Shown piece by piece: positions 24,010 through 32,246 of a stretch of 64,000 bases of DNA. The translations under genes and the position numbers were made by a program. The stretch's first letter is position 1; every line of letters starts with the position of its first letter. The stretch lies in contig NZ_PXYK01000029.1 of the NCBI RefSeq assembly GCF_003012745.1, positions 1 to 64,000 on the forward strand. Reading direction: 5' to 3'. Source of the DNA: Kumtagia ephedrae. Its GTDB lineage: Bacteria; Pseudomonadota; Alphaproteobacteria; Rhizobiales; Rhizobiaceae. Below the pieces are notes generated by a model. That model was given only the letters and a program-made list of their open reading frames with translations, did no database searches and was not told the DNA's origin.

Positions 24010-24924
24010 TCAGGCTGCACGCTCCCCGGCGCGTCGCAGCGCCGCCGCGGCCATCGCGATCCGGCTGCGGATCGAAGCCGGAACCTGGCGGGAGCTCATG
24101 GCGCGGGGTTGCTGCAACTCCTCCATCGCCGCGGGCGCAGACCCGTAAAGCGCCTTGTATTCGGCGTAGTTGTCGAAGCGTTCGCGCGAGACGTTGTCGA
24201 TGAAAGTCTCAGCCGCCATGCCTTCGGCGAGCACGATCTCGTGGTTCTCCGTCTCGATATGGTAGACGACGAAACGCTCGCCGAGCTCGCTCGACGGAAT
24301 GCGCCGGATCGTCGTGCCGTTCACCAGCGCGCCGGCATGGACCAGCACGCCGTCGATCAGCAGGGCGTGCGTTGCGGTAACACGCAGATCGCGGACAGGC
24401 AGGTCGTTACCCAGCGCCCCGGCGGACACGCAGACGGGCCGCCGTCCGTCAGGCATGCCGAATACCGTCGACAGCGTCTGCCGGCCGATCCATTTCACCG
24501 GCACTGAACGCCCGTCCGCCGTCATGACAAGATCGCCGATGGAAAGCGTCTCGACCGCGTGATCCCCATCCGGCGCCGCGATCAGCGTTCCCGCAGCGAA
24601 GCAAACGGGGAAGGGATCATCGGTATCGATATCCAGTGGTTCGCCTGAGGTGTATCCCGTGTTGGAGAAAAAATAGTAGTCGCTGCCCTGCTGGACGAGG
24701 AAGCCGTCGCCGGAGAAGCCCACATACTGGCCGCCCCCTGAGAGTGGGCCGCCGGTGATAGTCATATTGTCCCCGGTCTCAAAGGTAGTTTCGCCCGGCT
24801 GGCCGCTGCCCTCGTTGTCGCTAGCGTGGTGGTCAGCTTCTTCGCTATCAGCGGTGGGGGTGAAGATGCCAGTGCCAGGGTCGTAGGTGCCTACGGTGTA
24901 GAAACTGCTGTCGTATTCCGCCAT
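24010..24924 (-). CDS. Hint-domain protein
   Basis: A 304-aa protein. Residues 1-100 are Gly/Thr/Asp-rich and beta-like. A Hint (hedgehog/intein) domain follows, opening with VCFAAGTLIAAPDGDHAVE at about residue 106 (catalytic Cys plus block A), then TATHALLIDGVLVHAG (about 184) and the HIETENHEIVLAEGMAAETF block (about 225). Such proteins occur in many alphaproteobacteria and are often exported without a signal peptide, by type I secretion. Sequence after the last block lacks a clear intein-style His-Asn end. It may autoprocess or act as an adhesion module; the role is unknown. Confidence 0.8.
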   Translation of the reverse strand: MAEYDSSFYTVGTYDPGTGIFTPTADSEEADHHASDNEGSGQPGETTFETGDNMTITGGPLSGGGQYVGFSGDGFLVQQGSDYYFFSNTGYTSGEPLDIDTDDPFPVCFAAGTLIAAPDGDHAVETLSIGDLVMTADGRSVPVKWIGRQTLSTVFGMPDGRRPVCVSAGALGNDLPVRDLRVTATHALLIDGVLVHAGALVNGTTIRRIPSSELGERFVVYHIETENHEIVLAEGMAAETFIDNVSRERFDNYAEYKALYGSAPAAMEELQQPRAMSSRQVPASIRSRIAMAAAALRRAGERAA

Positions 24925-25175
24925 GATCGGTTGCTCCAGCTACACGCTCATACAACGCGCGTGAAAAGTGGCCCCTCCCCCAAAATCATCTAAACAGCAT
25001 AGCCGCAAGGTGGTCAACAAATAATAGATAAGTATTTAACTATAAAATTTGCTCATAAAAAATCGATGCGAGACTTCTACCTCGCCAGCTCAGTAACAGA
25101 TGATACATCCCCTAACTTATCTTTCGACTTCCGATCCGATCTTTCCTTCTATGTTTTTCGGCAGGTATTCTCACC
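24925..25175. other. AT-rich intergenic stretch
   Basis: No gene is seen. The section around 24960-25130 is strikingly AT-rich for this replicon (for example AAATAATAGATAAGTATTTA near 25018), unlike flanking coding DNA. It probably holds the promoter of the Hint gene and fits horizontally acquired DNA. Confidence 0.5.
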
Positions 25176-25736
25176 TCAGATCCTGAATGCGATGCCGCCC
25201 TGAATTTCGGCTGTTTCGTCGAAATGCAGCCTGAGCGGCTGGAAGTCGTCCGCTGCCGCTGCGTGAAACACCGCACGGTCGGTTCCCTTGTGGATCGCGA
25301 AAGCCGCCGACCAGATGCCGATCAGGAAACCGTTGCGGTCGCGAAGCTCGATGCCGTGGCCGACCAGATCGCGCACGTCCAGCCCCGCCGCATCCTTGCT
25401 GGCGACGAGTTCGAGGCAGATCAGGCCATTTTGGTAGAAGCGCCAGCACACCTTGTGAAAGGTGCAATCATCGACCTGCAGCGCCGGCCACTCGAACTGC
25501 ACCCAGCGCAATGGTTTGCCGTCGTGATCGCGCTCGCCGCGCTCGACCGAGGCGGATTCGCCCCGCAACTGGGTCTTGACCGGCAAGGTCGCCTGCTGGC
25601 GGGCAAGCGGAATCCAGCTTTCGCCCGAGCCGCCAGCCAGCAGCTGGTTGACGCTGGCCATCTTGTCCTTCGCCGCTTCGGGAAGCGGCAGCTTGCCGAG
25701 AATCGGCCTGGCGAGAAGGGCCGCCAGCTGGATCAT
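25176..25736 (-). CDS. Hypothetical protein, beta-rich
   Basis: A 186-aa protein. The N-terminus (MIQLAALLARPILGKLPLPE) is weakly hydrophobic but not a clear signal peptide. The rest alternates strands: LRWVQFEWPALQVDDCTFHK, CWRFYQNGLICLELVAS, IELRDRNGFLIGIWSAAFAI. No family is recognised. It is downstream of the DUF2950 gene on the same strand after 60 bp, so it may be part of that operon. Confidence 0.6.
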   Translation of the reverse strand: MIQLAALLARPILGKLPLPEAAKDKMASVNQLLAGGSGESWIPLARQQATLPVKTQLRGESASVERGERDHDGKPLRWVQFEWPALQVDDCTFHKVCWRFYQNGLICLELVASKDAAGLDVRDLVGHGIELRDRNGFLIGIWSAAFAIHKGTDRAVFHAAAADDFQPLRLHFDETAEIQGGIAFRI

Positions 25737-25796
25737 GCTTCACACCTCTATCAGGCGATTGGGACCGTATCGGATAGGAGGGGCATCGGCTCTTCC

Positions 25797-26798
25797 TCAG
25801 TCGGCGGTGACGCTCCAGCTGTCGTCCGGGTTGAAGCGGTCGATATATTTGACGATCGCCTCGGTCGCGGGACCGAGATCGGCCTCGTAGACGATGCCCT
25901 GCTGGTTGACCGCGAAGGTGTGCACGCCCGTTTCGGCATATTTGACCGGCCAGGCGACCAGGGCGAAGCCGCCGATCATGTTGCCGTTGATGACGTAGTC
26001 GTAGGCGCCGCCGGCGATATTGTCGCCCTGGCCGGTGAGGATCTTGAAGCGATAGCCGAAGTAGCCGTCGCCCTCGGCGGCGTCGGTCAGCTCCGCCTGG
26101 CTGAGGTCGCCCGCCGGGCTTTCGCCGTTCACCTCGTCGGCCGGCCAGTAGAGGCCGTCGGTCGCGCCCTCGCTGCTGATCAGTTTTTGCGCGAACTCCT
26201 CCACGCCATCGGCGTCGCGGTCTTCCATGGCGTAGTCGTTCTGCGCCTCGACATAGGCCAGCATCGCCGCCAGCACCTCAAGCTCGTTCTCGCCGACGCG
26301 CCGGTTGACGATCTCCTCCAGACCGGCCTGGGTATCGAACGCCCATTTGCCGTCGTCGTCGCCCTTCAGCAGCGGAAACGGAAACGGCCAGAGCTTTTCG
26401 CCGATCTGCAGGCTTTTTCCGTTGTCGATATCGGCGACCACCAGTGTTTTCGCCGCGCCCTCGCGGATCTGCGCGAACGTGTCCATCACACCGTCCGCGC
26501 TTCTTAGCTTGGCGGCATCGAGGCCGAGCAGCTTCGCCAGTCCGTCGAAGTCATCGTCGGCCAAGGTCTTCTTGAAAGCATCGATCGCGGCCTCCGCATT
26601 GTCGAACAGCGGCGGGTCTTGTTCCGATTCGAAGGCGAAGATGCCTGGGTCTTCAGCCTCGCTTGCCGCGCCTGCCGCCGCCTGATCCGCCGGGGCTTGT
26701 TCCTGCGCCGATGTCGCCGCCGGCAGACCCGTTGCGAGCCCCGCCATAAGCGCGGCCATGGAGAGCGTGCGGAGCATGTTGTGAAGGGTGGTGTTCAT
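25797..26798 (-). CDS. DUF2950 family exported protein
   Basis: A 333-aa protein with a Sec signal peptide (residues 1-31, ending TSAQ). A GAGGAGGAAACC sequence before the ATG at 26796-26798 fixes the start. The body matches DUF2950: PPLFDNAEAAIDAFKKTLAD, LWPFPFPLLKGDDDGKWAFD and YDYVINGNMIGGFALVAWPV. DUF2950 genes are usually beside DUF3300 genes, as here (19 bp downstream of it). Both are envelope proteins of unknown function. Confidence 0.88.
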   Translation of the reverse strand: MNTTLHNMLRTLSMAALMAGLATGLPAATSAQEQAPADQAAAGAASEAEDPGIFAFESEQDPPLFDNAEAAIDAFKKTLADDDFDGLAKLLGLDAAKLRSADGVMDTFAQIREGAAKTLVVADIDNGKSLQIGEKLWPFPFPLLKGDDDGKWAFDTQAGLEEIVNRRVGENELEVLAAMLAYVEAQNDYAMEDRDADGVEEFAQKLISSEGATDGLYWPADEVNGESPAGDLSQAELTDAAEGDGYFGYRFKILTGQGDNIAGGAYDYVINGNMIGGFALVAWPVKYAETGVHTFAVNQQGIVYEADLGPATEAIVKYIDRFNPDDSWSVTAD

Positions 26799-26817
26799 GG
26801 TTTCCTCCTCGCTCTTC

Positions 26818-28230
26818 TCAACGCCTGCGGCCGCCGTGATGTCCGCCGCCCATGTGTCTTCCTCCTCCGCCGCCGCGATGCAGCTGGCGTCCGCCGCCGC
26901 CGTGGTGAATGGCCCGTCCACCACCGCGGTGCCCGCCCCCCATGGCCTGGCGGCCGCGGTTGGAATGGACTCTCGATATCTTGCCGCGATCGACGTTTCC
27001 CAGCGCCGGGTGGTGCTGCGGCCTGTGATCGACCTTGTGACCCATCTTCGGCTTGCCGGCCGGGCGGTGGATGTTGGCGGGTCGGCGATCGGCATTCGGA
27101 CGCGCCGCCGCGCGCCGGTCGCCGGCCGGGCGTGCTGTCGGCCGCTGGCCATCCGGACGGCGGATCTGGTCGCCGCCCGGCCGGTTCTTCAGACCGTCCA
27201 GCGTGCTCTTGCGGATGTCATGGGCCTTGGCGTGGCGGGCCGCGTTGTTGCCCGGATGGCTGCGCTTGATGTCGGCCGCGCGGTCGCGGATCGAATTGCC
27301 GCGATTGGCCTCCACGCGGTTCTTGATGTTGGTGCGGTCGAACTTGTTCAGTTGATCCCGGTCGAAATTGAGCTTCGAGCGGTCGACATTCTTCCAGTCG
27401 ATGTCATTGAAGTTGATCTTGCCGTCGAAGTCCCGATTGTTGAAGCAATGGTCGCAGTCGATGTCGATGTCGTTGCCGTCCCAGTGGCCGCCCCACACGT
27501 CCCAGTCGTCCCAGTCGACGGCGGCGGCCCACACCGCGCCGGTCACCGCCGCGGCGAAGAACGTCGCGCCCGGATACCAGTAGGTGGGATAGGGATCGGG
27601 ATAGTAGGCGATCGGCGCCGCCACATAGTCCGGCTCGTAGAGCATCTCAGGCTCGTAGCGCGGCACATAGACGACTTCCGGGTTCGCCGGCTGGATGACG
27701 ATGTTGTCGCCCTGCGTCTCCACCTTGACCTTGTCGTCGGTCTTGATGATGTCCTTCGCCACCGCCTCCTCGCGCAGCTGCTGGATGGCGATCAGCACGT
27801 CCTTCTGCTGGTAGGCGATGGCGTCGCCGAGCGCCTGCGTCCATTCGAGGTCGTCGCTCATCATCTTAACGACCTCGGGATAGTTGAGCAGCGAGATGAC
27901 GCTGCCGTCCCAGCTTTCCTTCGGCTTCAGGCTCTTGTCCTTGGCGTAGTCGTCGAGATAGCGCGACGCCTCGACGATCTGCAGCGGATAGAGCGAGGCC
28001 GCGGTGACCACCGCGATCAATTCGTCCGGATAGAGCGCGATGCGCGCCACCAGAACCTCCAGTTCGTCGGCGCTGAGCGGCTCCGGCGCCTGCGTGGCGG
28101 CCGCGCCCGGATCGGCCGCGGCTGCCTGCTCCTGGGCAAGGGCGGATGTCGGACCGGCGGTTGCCAACAGGATGGAGGCAAGCGTGGCCGCAACGGCGAG
28201 GCCAAGTCTTCGGGTGCTCTTGCTACTCAT
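26818..28230 (-). CDS. DUF3300 family exported protein with His/Gly-rich tail
   Basis: A 470-aa protein with a signal peptide (residues 1-32). Residues 50-245 are DUF3300 (LEVLVARIALYPDELIAVVT, VEASRYLDDYAKD, PEVVYVPRYEPEMLYEPDYV). The rest is low-complexity, changing from Asp/Asn-rich to Arg/Lys-rich, and ends in repeated GGGHRGG and HHGG stretches that could bind metal or polyanions. It is translated with DUF2950 19 bp downstream. The function of the family is unknown; localisation to the periplasm or outer membrane is inferred. Confidence 0.88.
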   Translation of the reverse strand: MSSKSTRRLGLAVAATLASILLATAGPTSALAQEQAAAADPGAAATQAPEPLSADELEVLVARIALYPDELIAVVTAASLYPLQIVEASRYLDDYAKDKSLKPKESWDGSVISLLNYPEVVKMMSDDLEWTQALGDAIAYQQKDVLIAIQQLREEAVAKDIIKTDDKVKVETQGDNIVIQPANPEVVYVPRYEPEMLYEPDYVAAPIAYYPDPYPTYWYPGATFFAAAVTGAVWAAAVDWDDWDVWGGHWDGNDIDIDCDHCFNNRDFDGKINFNDIDWKNVDRSKLNFDRDQLNKFDRTNIKNRVEANRGNSIRDRAADIKRSHPGNNAARHAKAHDIRKSTLDGLKNRPGGDQIRRPDGQRPTARPAGDRRAAARPNADRRPANIHRPAGKPKMGHKVDHRPQHHPALGNVDRGKISRVHSNRGRQAMGGGHRGGGRAIHHGGGGRQLHRGGGGGRHMGGGHHGGRRR

Positions 28231-28259
28231 ATCGGTGACCTCCCGCTGTTCACAGTCCT

Positions 28260-29051
28260 TTAGAAATGCACGACGAGGCCCATGATCGGGCCCTGCTGGA
28301 CGGCGTCGAAGACGAAACCGTCCTTGCTGTAGTCCACGCCGAGCGCGCGGTAGCCGGCGACGGCGGAGAAGGTGTCGTTGAACTTGTAGCCGAGGGCGGC
28401 CGCCACATCCCAGTCGAGATCGGCCTGGCCGGCGCCGACCAGCCCCCAGCCGGTCACGTAGATGGCGTCGGTGAAGGCGTATCTGGCGCGAATGCCGGCC
28501 AGCCCGTCGACCCAGGTTTCACCGTCGCTGACGTCGGCGCCGTCGAGCAGGCCGCCGTTCACCGAGATTTCCGTGTTGACGCTCCAGACCCGCGCGCCGG
28601 CGACCACGTCGAAATAACTGCGGTCGTCCTTGAACAGCGAATAGCCGGCGCCGACCAGGCCGGCGAACGTCTCCGAGGTGACGTCGACGCTGTCGGCAAC
28701 GATGCCCCTCGGCGTTCCGGAACCGACCGTCAGCTTCGTGTACATGACGTCGCCGAAGATCGAGAAGCGGTCGTAGCGGGCCTCGCCGATCGCCATCGCG
28801 GCGAAGTCGAGATTGTTGAATATGTCGCCGAAATCCGCGTCGATATGGATGGTTGCCGGCAGGCCGAACTGGGCGATGTCGCCGGAAAGGCCGGCCGCCC
28901 AGAAATACGGGCTGACGGCGAAGGTCCAGCCATCCGCCTCCGCTTCGACTTGCTCGGGCGACATCGGTATCGGAACGTCCGCGGCCTGGGCAGGGACGGC
29001 CGCCAGGAGACCGAGCGTAAGAACAGTTTCAAGCCGGCTAAACATCTTCAT
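28260..29051 (-). CDS. Outer-membrane beta-barrel protein
   Basis: A 263-aa protein beginning MKMFSRLETVLTLGLLAAVP, with signal cleavage near AQA. The mature part is alternating amphipathic strands (WTFAVSPYFWAAGLSGDI, ARYDRFSIFGDVMYTKL, YAFTDAIYVTGWGLVGAG) and ends in Phe (GLVVHF), the outer-membrane assembly signal. GGGA lies before this ATG; an ATG 8 codons upstream has no ribosome site. It is near the DUF3300 gene on the same strand. The ligand is unknown. Confidence 0.75.
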   Translation of the reverse strand: MKMFSRLETVLTLGLLAAVPAQAADVPIPMSPEQVEAEADGWTFAVSPYFWAAGLSGDIAQFGLPATIHIDADFGDIFNNLDFAAMAIGEARYDRFSIFGDVMYTKLTVGSGTPRGIVADSVDVTSETFAGLVGAGYSLFKDDRSYFDVVAGARVWSVNTEISVNGGLLDGADVSDGETWVDGLAGIRARYAFTDAIYVTGWGLVGAGQADLDWDVAAALGYKFNDTFSAVAGYRALGVDYSKDGFVFDAVQQGPIMGLVVHF

Positions 29052-29119
29052 TCTGCGTCCCACCTTGATAGCCATGCACGGGAGCGAAACTATCTGCTTT
29101 CATTCGCGAAATCTCGCCT

Positions 29120-29926
29120 TCATTTCTTTGGAAACAGGAAGGTAACCGAGGCGCGCACGCCAAAACCGTCCGGTCCGGCCTCGGGGCTTTCGGCCCAGTA
29201 GCGGATGCCTGCCCCCAGGCTGACCGGCTGCTCGCCGAACTTCACCAGCTTGCTGACCATGAAGTTGACCGGCACCGACCAGGATTCGCTTTCCCAGTCG
29301 TAGGTCGACTCGGTGTTGAGCGCGAAGGTCCAGGCGTCCGCAGTCGTGTAGGAGATGAAGGGCTGCAGGAAGGTGGAACTCACGTCCGCACGCGCGTCGT
29401 CGCCGGCAAACGACCAGATGTGATTGGCGAGGATGCCATAGGTCCAGGGACCCGACTGCTTCAGCACCACGGCGGTGGGCCCGGCGCCCCATTTTTCGCC
29501 GCCGAGCAACGGATCGGTGCCGGTCGGCAGCATGATGACGGGGCCGGCGCCCCAGATGATGCCCCCCGGGCCCGGCGCCTTGGGCGAGAAGAACAGGCTC
29601 TGCACGGTGTCGCCAAGCCCGAACTGGGTGCCGGACGGGCCGGCGACGTCCTCCTGCCAGATCACCGGCACGATGGTCCGCGAGATCAGGTTCCAGTCCT
29701 CGTTGAGCGAGATCGGAACGACCGGCTGGATGTTCATCGTCACCCGGTCGCCGTCATTGGGACCGTAGCCGGAATCGTAGTTGAACTGGAACGGCACGCT
29801 GATCAGCGAGGCGATCGGATTGGAGAGCTGCTTGGCCAGGTCCGCATCCTGGGCGGAGGCGGGAGTCCTGTCGGCCAAAGCCATGATCGATGCCGCGAGA
29901 ACCAATATCCGGCTCAGCTTCATCAT
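29120..29926 (-). CDS. Outer-membrane transporter-like protein (neuromedin-U-annotated family)
   Basis: A 268-aa protein with a signal peptide (about residues 1-26, ending ASA). The mature N-terminus DADLAKQLSNPIASLISVPF followed by QFNYDSGYG is characteristic of a bacterial family often labelled transporter or neuromedin U. Amphipathic strands follow to the end (FGVRASVTFLFPKK), fitting a beta-barrel. The ATG at 29926 is preferred over a TTG seven codons upstream. The substrate is unknown. Confidence 0.75.
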   Translation of the reverse strand: MMKLSRILVLAASIMALADRTPASAQDADLAKQLSNPIASLISVPFQFNYDSGYGPNDGDRVTMNIQPVVPISLNEDWNLISRTIVPVIWQEDVAGPSGTQFGLGDTVQSLFFSPKAPGPGGIIWGAGPVIMLPTGTDPLLGGEKWGAGPTAVVLKQSGPWTYGILANHIWSFAGDDARADVSSTFLQPFISYTTADAWTFALNTESTYDWESESWSVPVNFMVSKLVKFGEQPVSLGAGIRYWAESPEAGPDGFGVRASVTFLFPKK

Positions 29927-30022
29927 GATCTGTCCAGTCTCCTGCAAAGGATCTCGAATCGGACTTCGAAGTCACAAGTATTGCCCGCCCAGATTGACTC
30001 AATTCCGGGCATCTGTCGGCAG

Positions 30023-31003
30023 CTAATTCTCCTCATCAACATCCCTGACGATCCGGAAGCCGATATGGTTGGTGCCGAGGCTGCGTTCCGCGCGTTGTCT
30101 GGCGGCAGGGCGATAGCGCAGGCAGTAGGACGGCGCGCAGAGCCATGAGCCGCCCTTGGCCACATGCAGGGCGCCAACGGCCTCATCGGCGAAGCTGGCG
30201 GCGATCGCCTCCGGCGGGCCAGTCGGGTCGGCCTCATCCCGCGCCGGATGGCCCGGCAGCCACCAGTCCGAGACGTGCTCCCACACGTTGCCCGCCATGT
30301 CGCTGAGCCCATACCCGTTGGCCGGATAGGAGCCGACCGGCGCGGTGCCGTGGTGGCCGTCCGCGGCTTCATCGACAGCGGGGAACAGGCCCTGCCACGT
30401 ATTGGCCTTCCAGCCCTGCGACGGATCGTAGTCGTCGCCCCAGACATAGTCGGCGCCGTCCAGCCCGCCCCGGGCGGCAAACTCCCATTCCGCTTCCGTC
30501 GGCAGGCGGCCGCCGGCCCATTCGGCATAGGCCGCCGCGTCTTCCGGCGACACCTGCACCACCGGATGGTTTTCCAGCCCCTTGATGCCGCTGCCCGGTC
30601 CGTTCGGATGGCGCCAGTCGGCGCCAGGCACATAACGCCACCAGTTGGTCAGATCGCTGATGTCCACCTGTCCGGCCGGCTGCGCGAAGACCATCGACCC
30701 GGCCTTGAGCAGCTCGGCCGGCATGTCGGGGTACTTTTCCGGATCGAGGTCCTTTTCGGCAGTCGTGACGTAGCCGGTCGCCTCGATGAAGGCGGCGAAC
30801 TCGGCATTGGTCACCTCGGTCTTCTTGATCTCGAAGGGACCGACCGTCACCTTTCGGGTATGCTTCTCCTCCGGATAGTGCTTCTGCGATCCCATGGCGA
30901 ACGTGCCGCCGTCGAGCCGGACAAAGTCGCCGTCGCCGGCGACGACGAACGGGACGGCCAGTCCGAAGGCAGCGATTGCAGACAAGAAGGCCAATGCACG
31001 CAA
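30023..31003 (-). CDS. Formylglycine-generating enzyme family protein, exported
   Basis: A 326-aa SUMF1-type protein. Conserved segments are [10 protein letters not shown] (about residue 30), [34 protein letters not shown] (about 165), [11 protein letters not shown] (about 233) and [16 protein letters not shown] (about 285) with two Cys five apart, the copper-binding catalytic pair of active FGEs. It converts the sulfatase active-site Cys to formylglycine. Residues 1-22 form a signal peptide, which is unusual since bacterial maturation is generally placed in the cytoplasm. The likely client is the arylsulfatase at 32247-33914. Confidence 0.88.
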   Translation of the reverse strand: MRALAFLSAIAAFGLAVPFVVAGDGDFVRLDGGTFAMGSQKHYPEEKHTRKVTVGPFEIKKTEVTNAEFAAFIEATGYVTTAEKDLDPEKYPDMPAELLKAGSMVFAQPAGQVDISDLTNWWRYVPGADWRHPNGPGSGIKGLENHPVVQVSPEDAAAYAEWAGGRLPTEAEWEFAARGGLDGADYVWGDDYDPSQGWKANTWQGLFPAVDEAADGHHGTAPVGSYPANGYGLSDMAGNVWEHVSDWWLPGHPARDEADPTGPPEAIAASFADEAVGALHVAKGGSWLCAPSYCLRYRPAARQRAERSLGTNHIGFRIVRDVDEEN

Positions 31004-31191
31004 ATTGCTGTCTCCCGTCTTAGGATCTGTTGATATTCAGGCCATGGCGGACTGCAAATCGCGCCTTTCTGCGCTTCCAGTACTCATTCATGTACCAGAA
31101 CACACACTCCGTTCCGGTTCTCGACATCCGCCATTTCGACTCGCCTTGACCTGAACCTCAACACAAACCTAGGTGACCGCCGGAAAACAAT

Positions 31192-32184
31192 CTATTCCGG
31201 AAATACCTGCTTCCAGTCGTTCTTCATGCTGACGATGGTCCAGCCGCGCTTCGGACCTTCGTCGAGGCCCTTGGCGAGCTTGCCGAAATGCGAGTCGCGG
31301 TCGTAGGCGACCTCACGCTCCCCGTCGTCGTGGTGCACGATCAGGCCGAAGCGGCGGCCGTCACCGGCCGTCGTCCATTCCAGCATCTGGAAGTCGCCGT
31401 CCGAATTGCCGAAGGCGGCGATCGGCCGCTTGCCGATGAACTTGGCGATGCCGACCGGCTTGCCTGCCTCGTCGTCGATGAAGTCGATTTCCGGAAGCCG
31501 GACGACGGCCGGCTTGCCGTCGCGCATTTCGTACTTCGTCTTGATCGACGAGCCGACCACGTTCTCCGCAGGGATGGAGTAGACCCGCTCGGTCCAGGGC
31601 CGCATGAACTCGATGCCGCCGCCCGATACGATGAAGACCTTGAAGCCGTTGTCCTTGAGATAGGAGACGAGTTCGCGCATCGGCTGATAGATCATCGAGG
31701 TGTAGGGTTTTCCCGTCGTCGGATGTTTCGCCGAGGCGATCCAGTCCGTCGCGATCCGCGAGAACTCGTCGCTGGTCATGCCGGAATGGGTCGCGGCGAC
31801 AATCTCGACCAGGCCCTTCATGCCCGCCGCCGCGACGCCCTTCATGTCTCCGGCCAGCACCGACTTGAAGGGCTCGGTGTCCTTCCATTCCGGATGCTCG
31901 GGCGCCAGCGCCTTCACCCGGTCGAGGACGAAGGCCAACTGCACATACATCGGCTGTTCGCTCCACAGCGTGCCGTCATTGTCGAAGACGGCGATGCGGT
32001 CGGCGGGCTCCACGAAATCGCTCCCTCCCTGCGTCGTCACCGCGGTGACGAAGTCGACGATGCTCTTCTTCGCCGCGCCGTCGTTCCACGACGGCAGGTC
32101 TTGCGCTGCCGTTGGCAGGACGGATGCCAGCGCCAGCACCGTCATGGCCGCAAGTGTTCTAACCATTCGCCCAGCATCGAACAT
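31192..32184 (-). CDS. Exported HAD-family phosphatase
   Basis: A 330-aa protein with a signal peptide (about residues 1-27, ending TAAQ). HAD motifs: FDNDGTLWSEQ (about 69-79; Asp nucleophile and the acid two residues later), VFIVSGGG (motif II, about 182), a Lys in the KPVGIAKFIGKRP region and GNSDGDFQML (motif IV, about 260). GGAG lies 7 bases before the ATG at 32184. It sits between the FGE and sulfatase genes on the same strand, suggesting it removes phosphate from the same kind of substrate or products. The substrate is unknown. Confidence 0.82.
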   Translation of the reverse strand: MFDAGRMVRTLAAMTVLALASVLPTAAQDLPSWNDGAAKKSIVDFVTAVTTQGGSDFVEPADRIAVFDNDGTLWSEQPMYVQLAFVLDRVKALAPEHPEWKDTEPFKSVLAGDMKGVAAAGMKGLVEIVAATHSGMTSDEFSRIATDWIASAKHPTTGKPYTSMIYQPMRELVSYLKDNGFKVFIVSGGGIEFMRPWTERVYSIPAENVVGSSIKTKYEMRDGKPAVVRLPEIDFIDDEAGKPVGIAKFIGKRPIAAFGNSDGDFQMLEWTTAGDGRRFGLIVHHDDGEREVAYDRDSHFGKLAKGLDEGPKRGWTIVSMKNDWKQVFPE

Positions 32185-32246
32185 CGATCGTCTCCGTTGC
32201 GAGGTTCGATCGCCGGGGCGGTGCCCGGCGACCGCACTTGCAGCAC

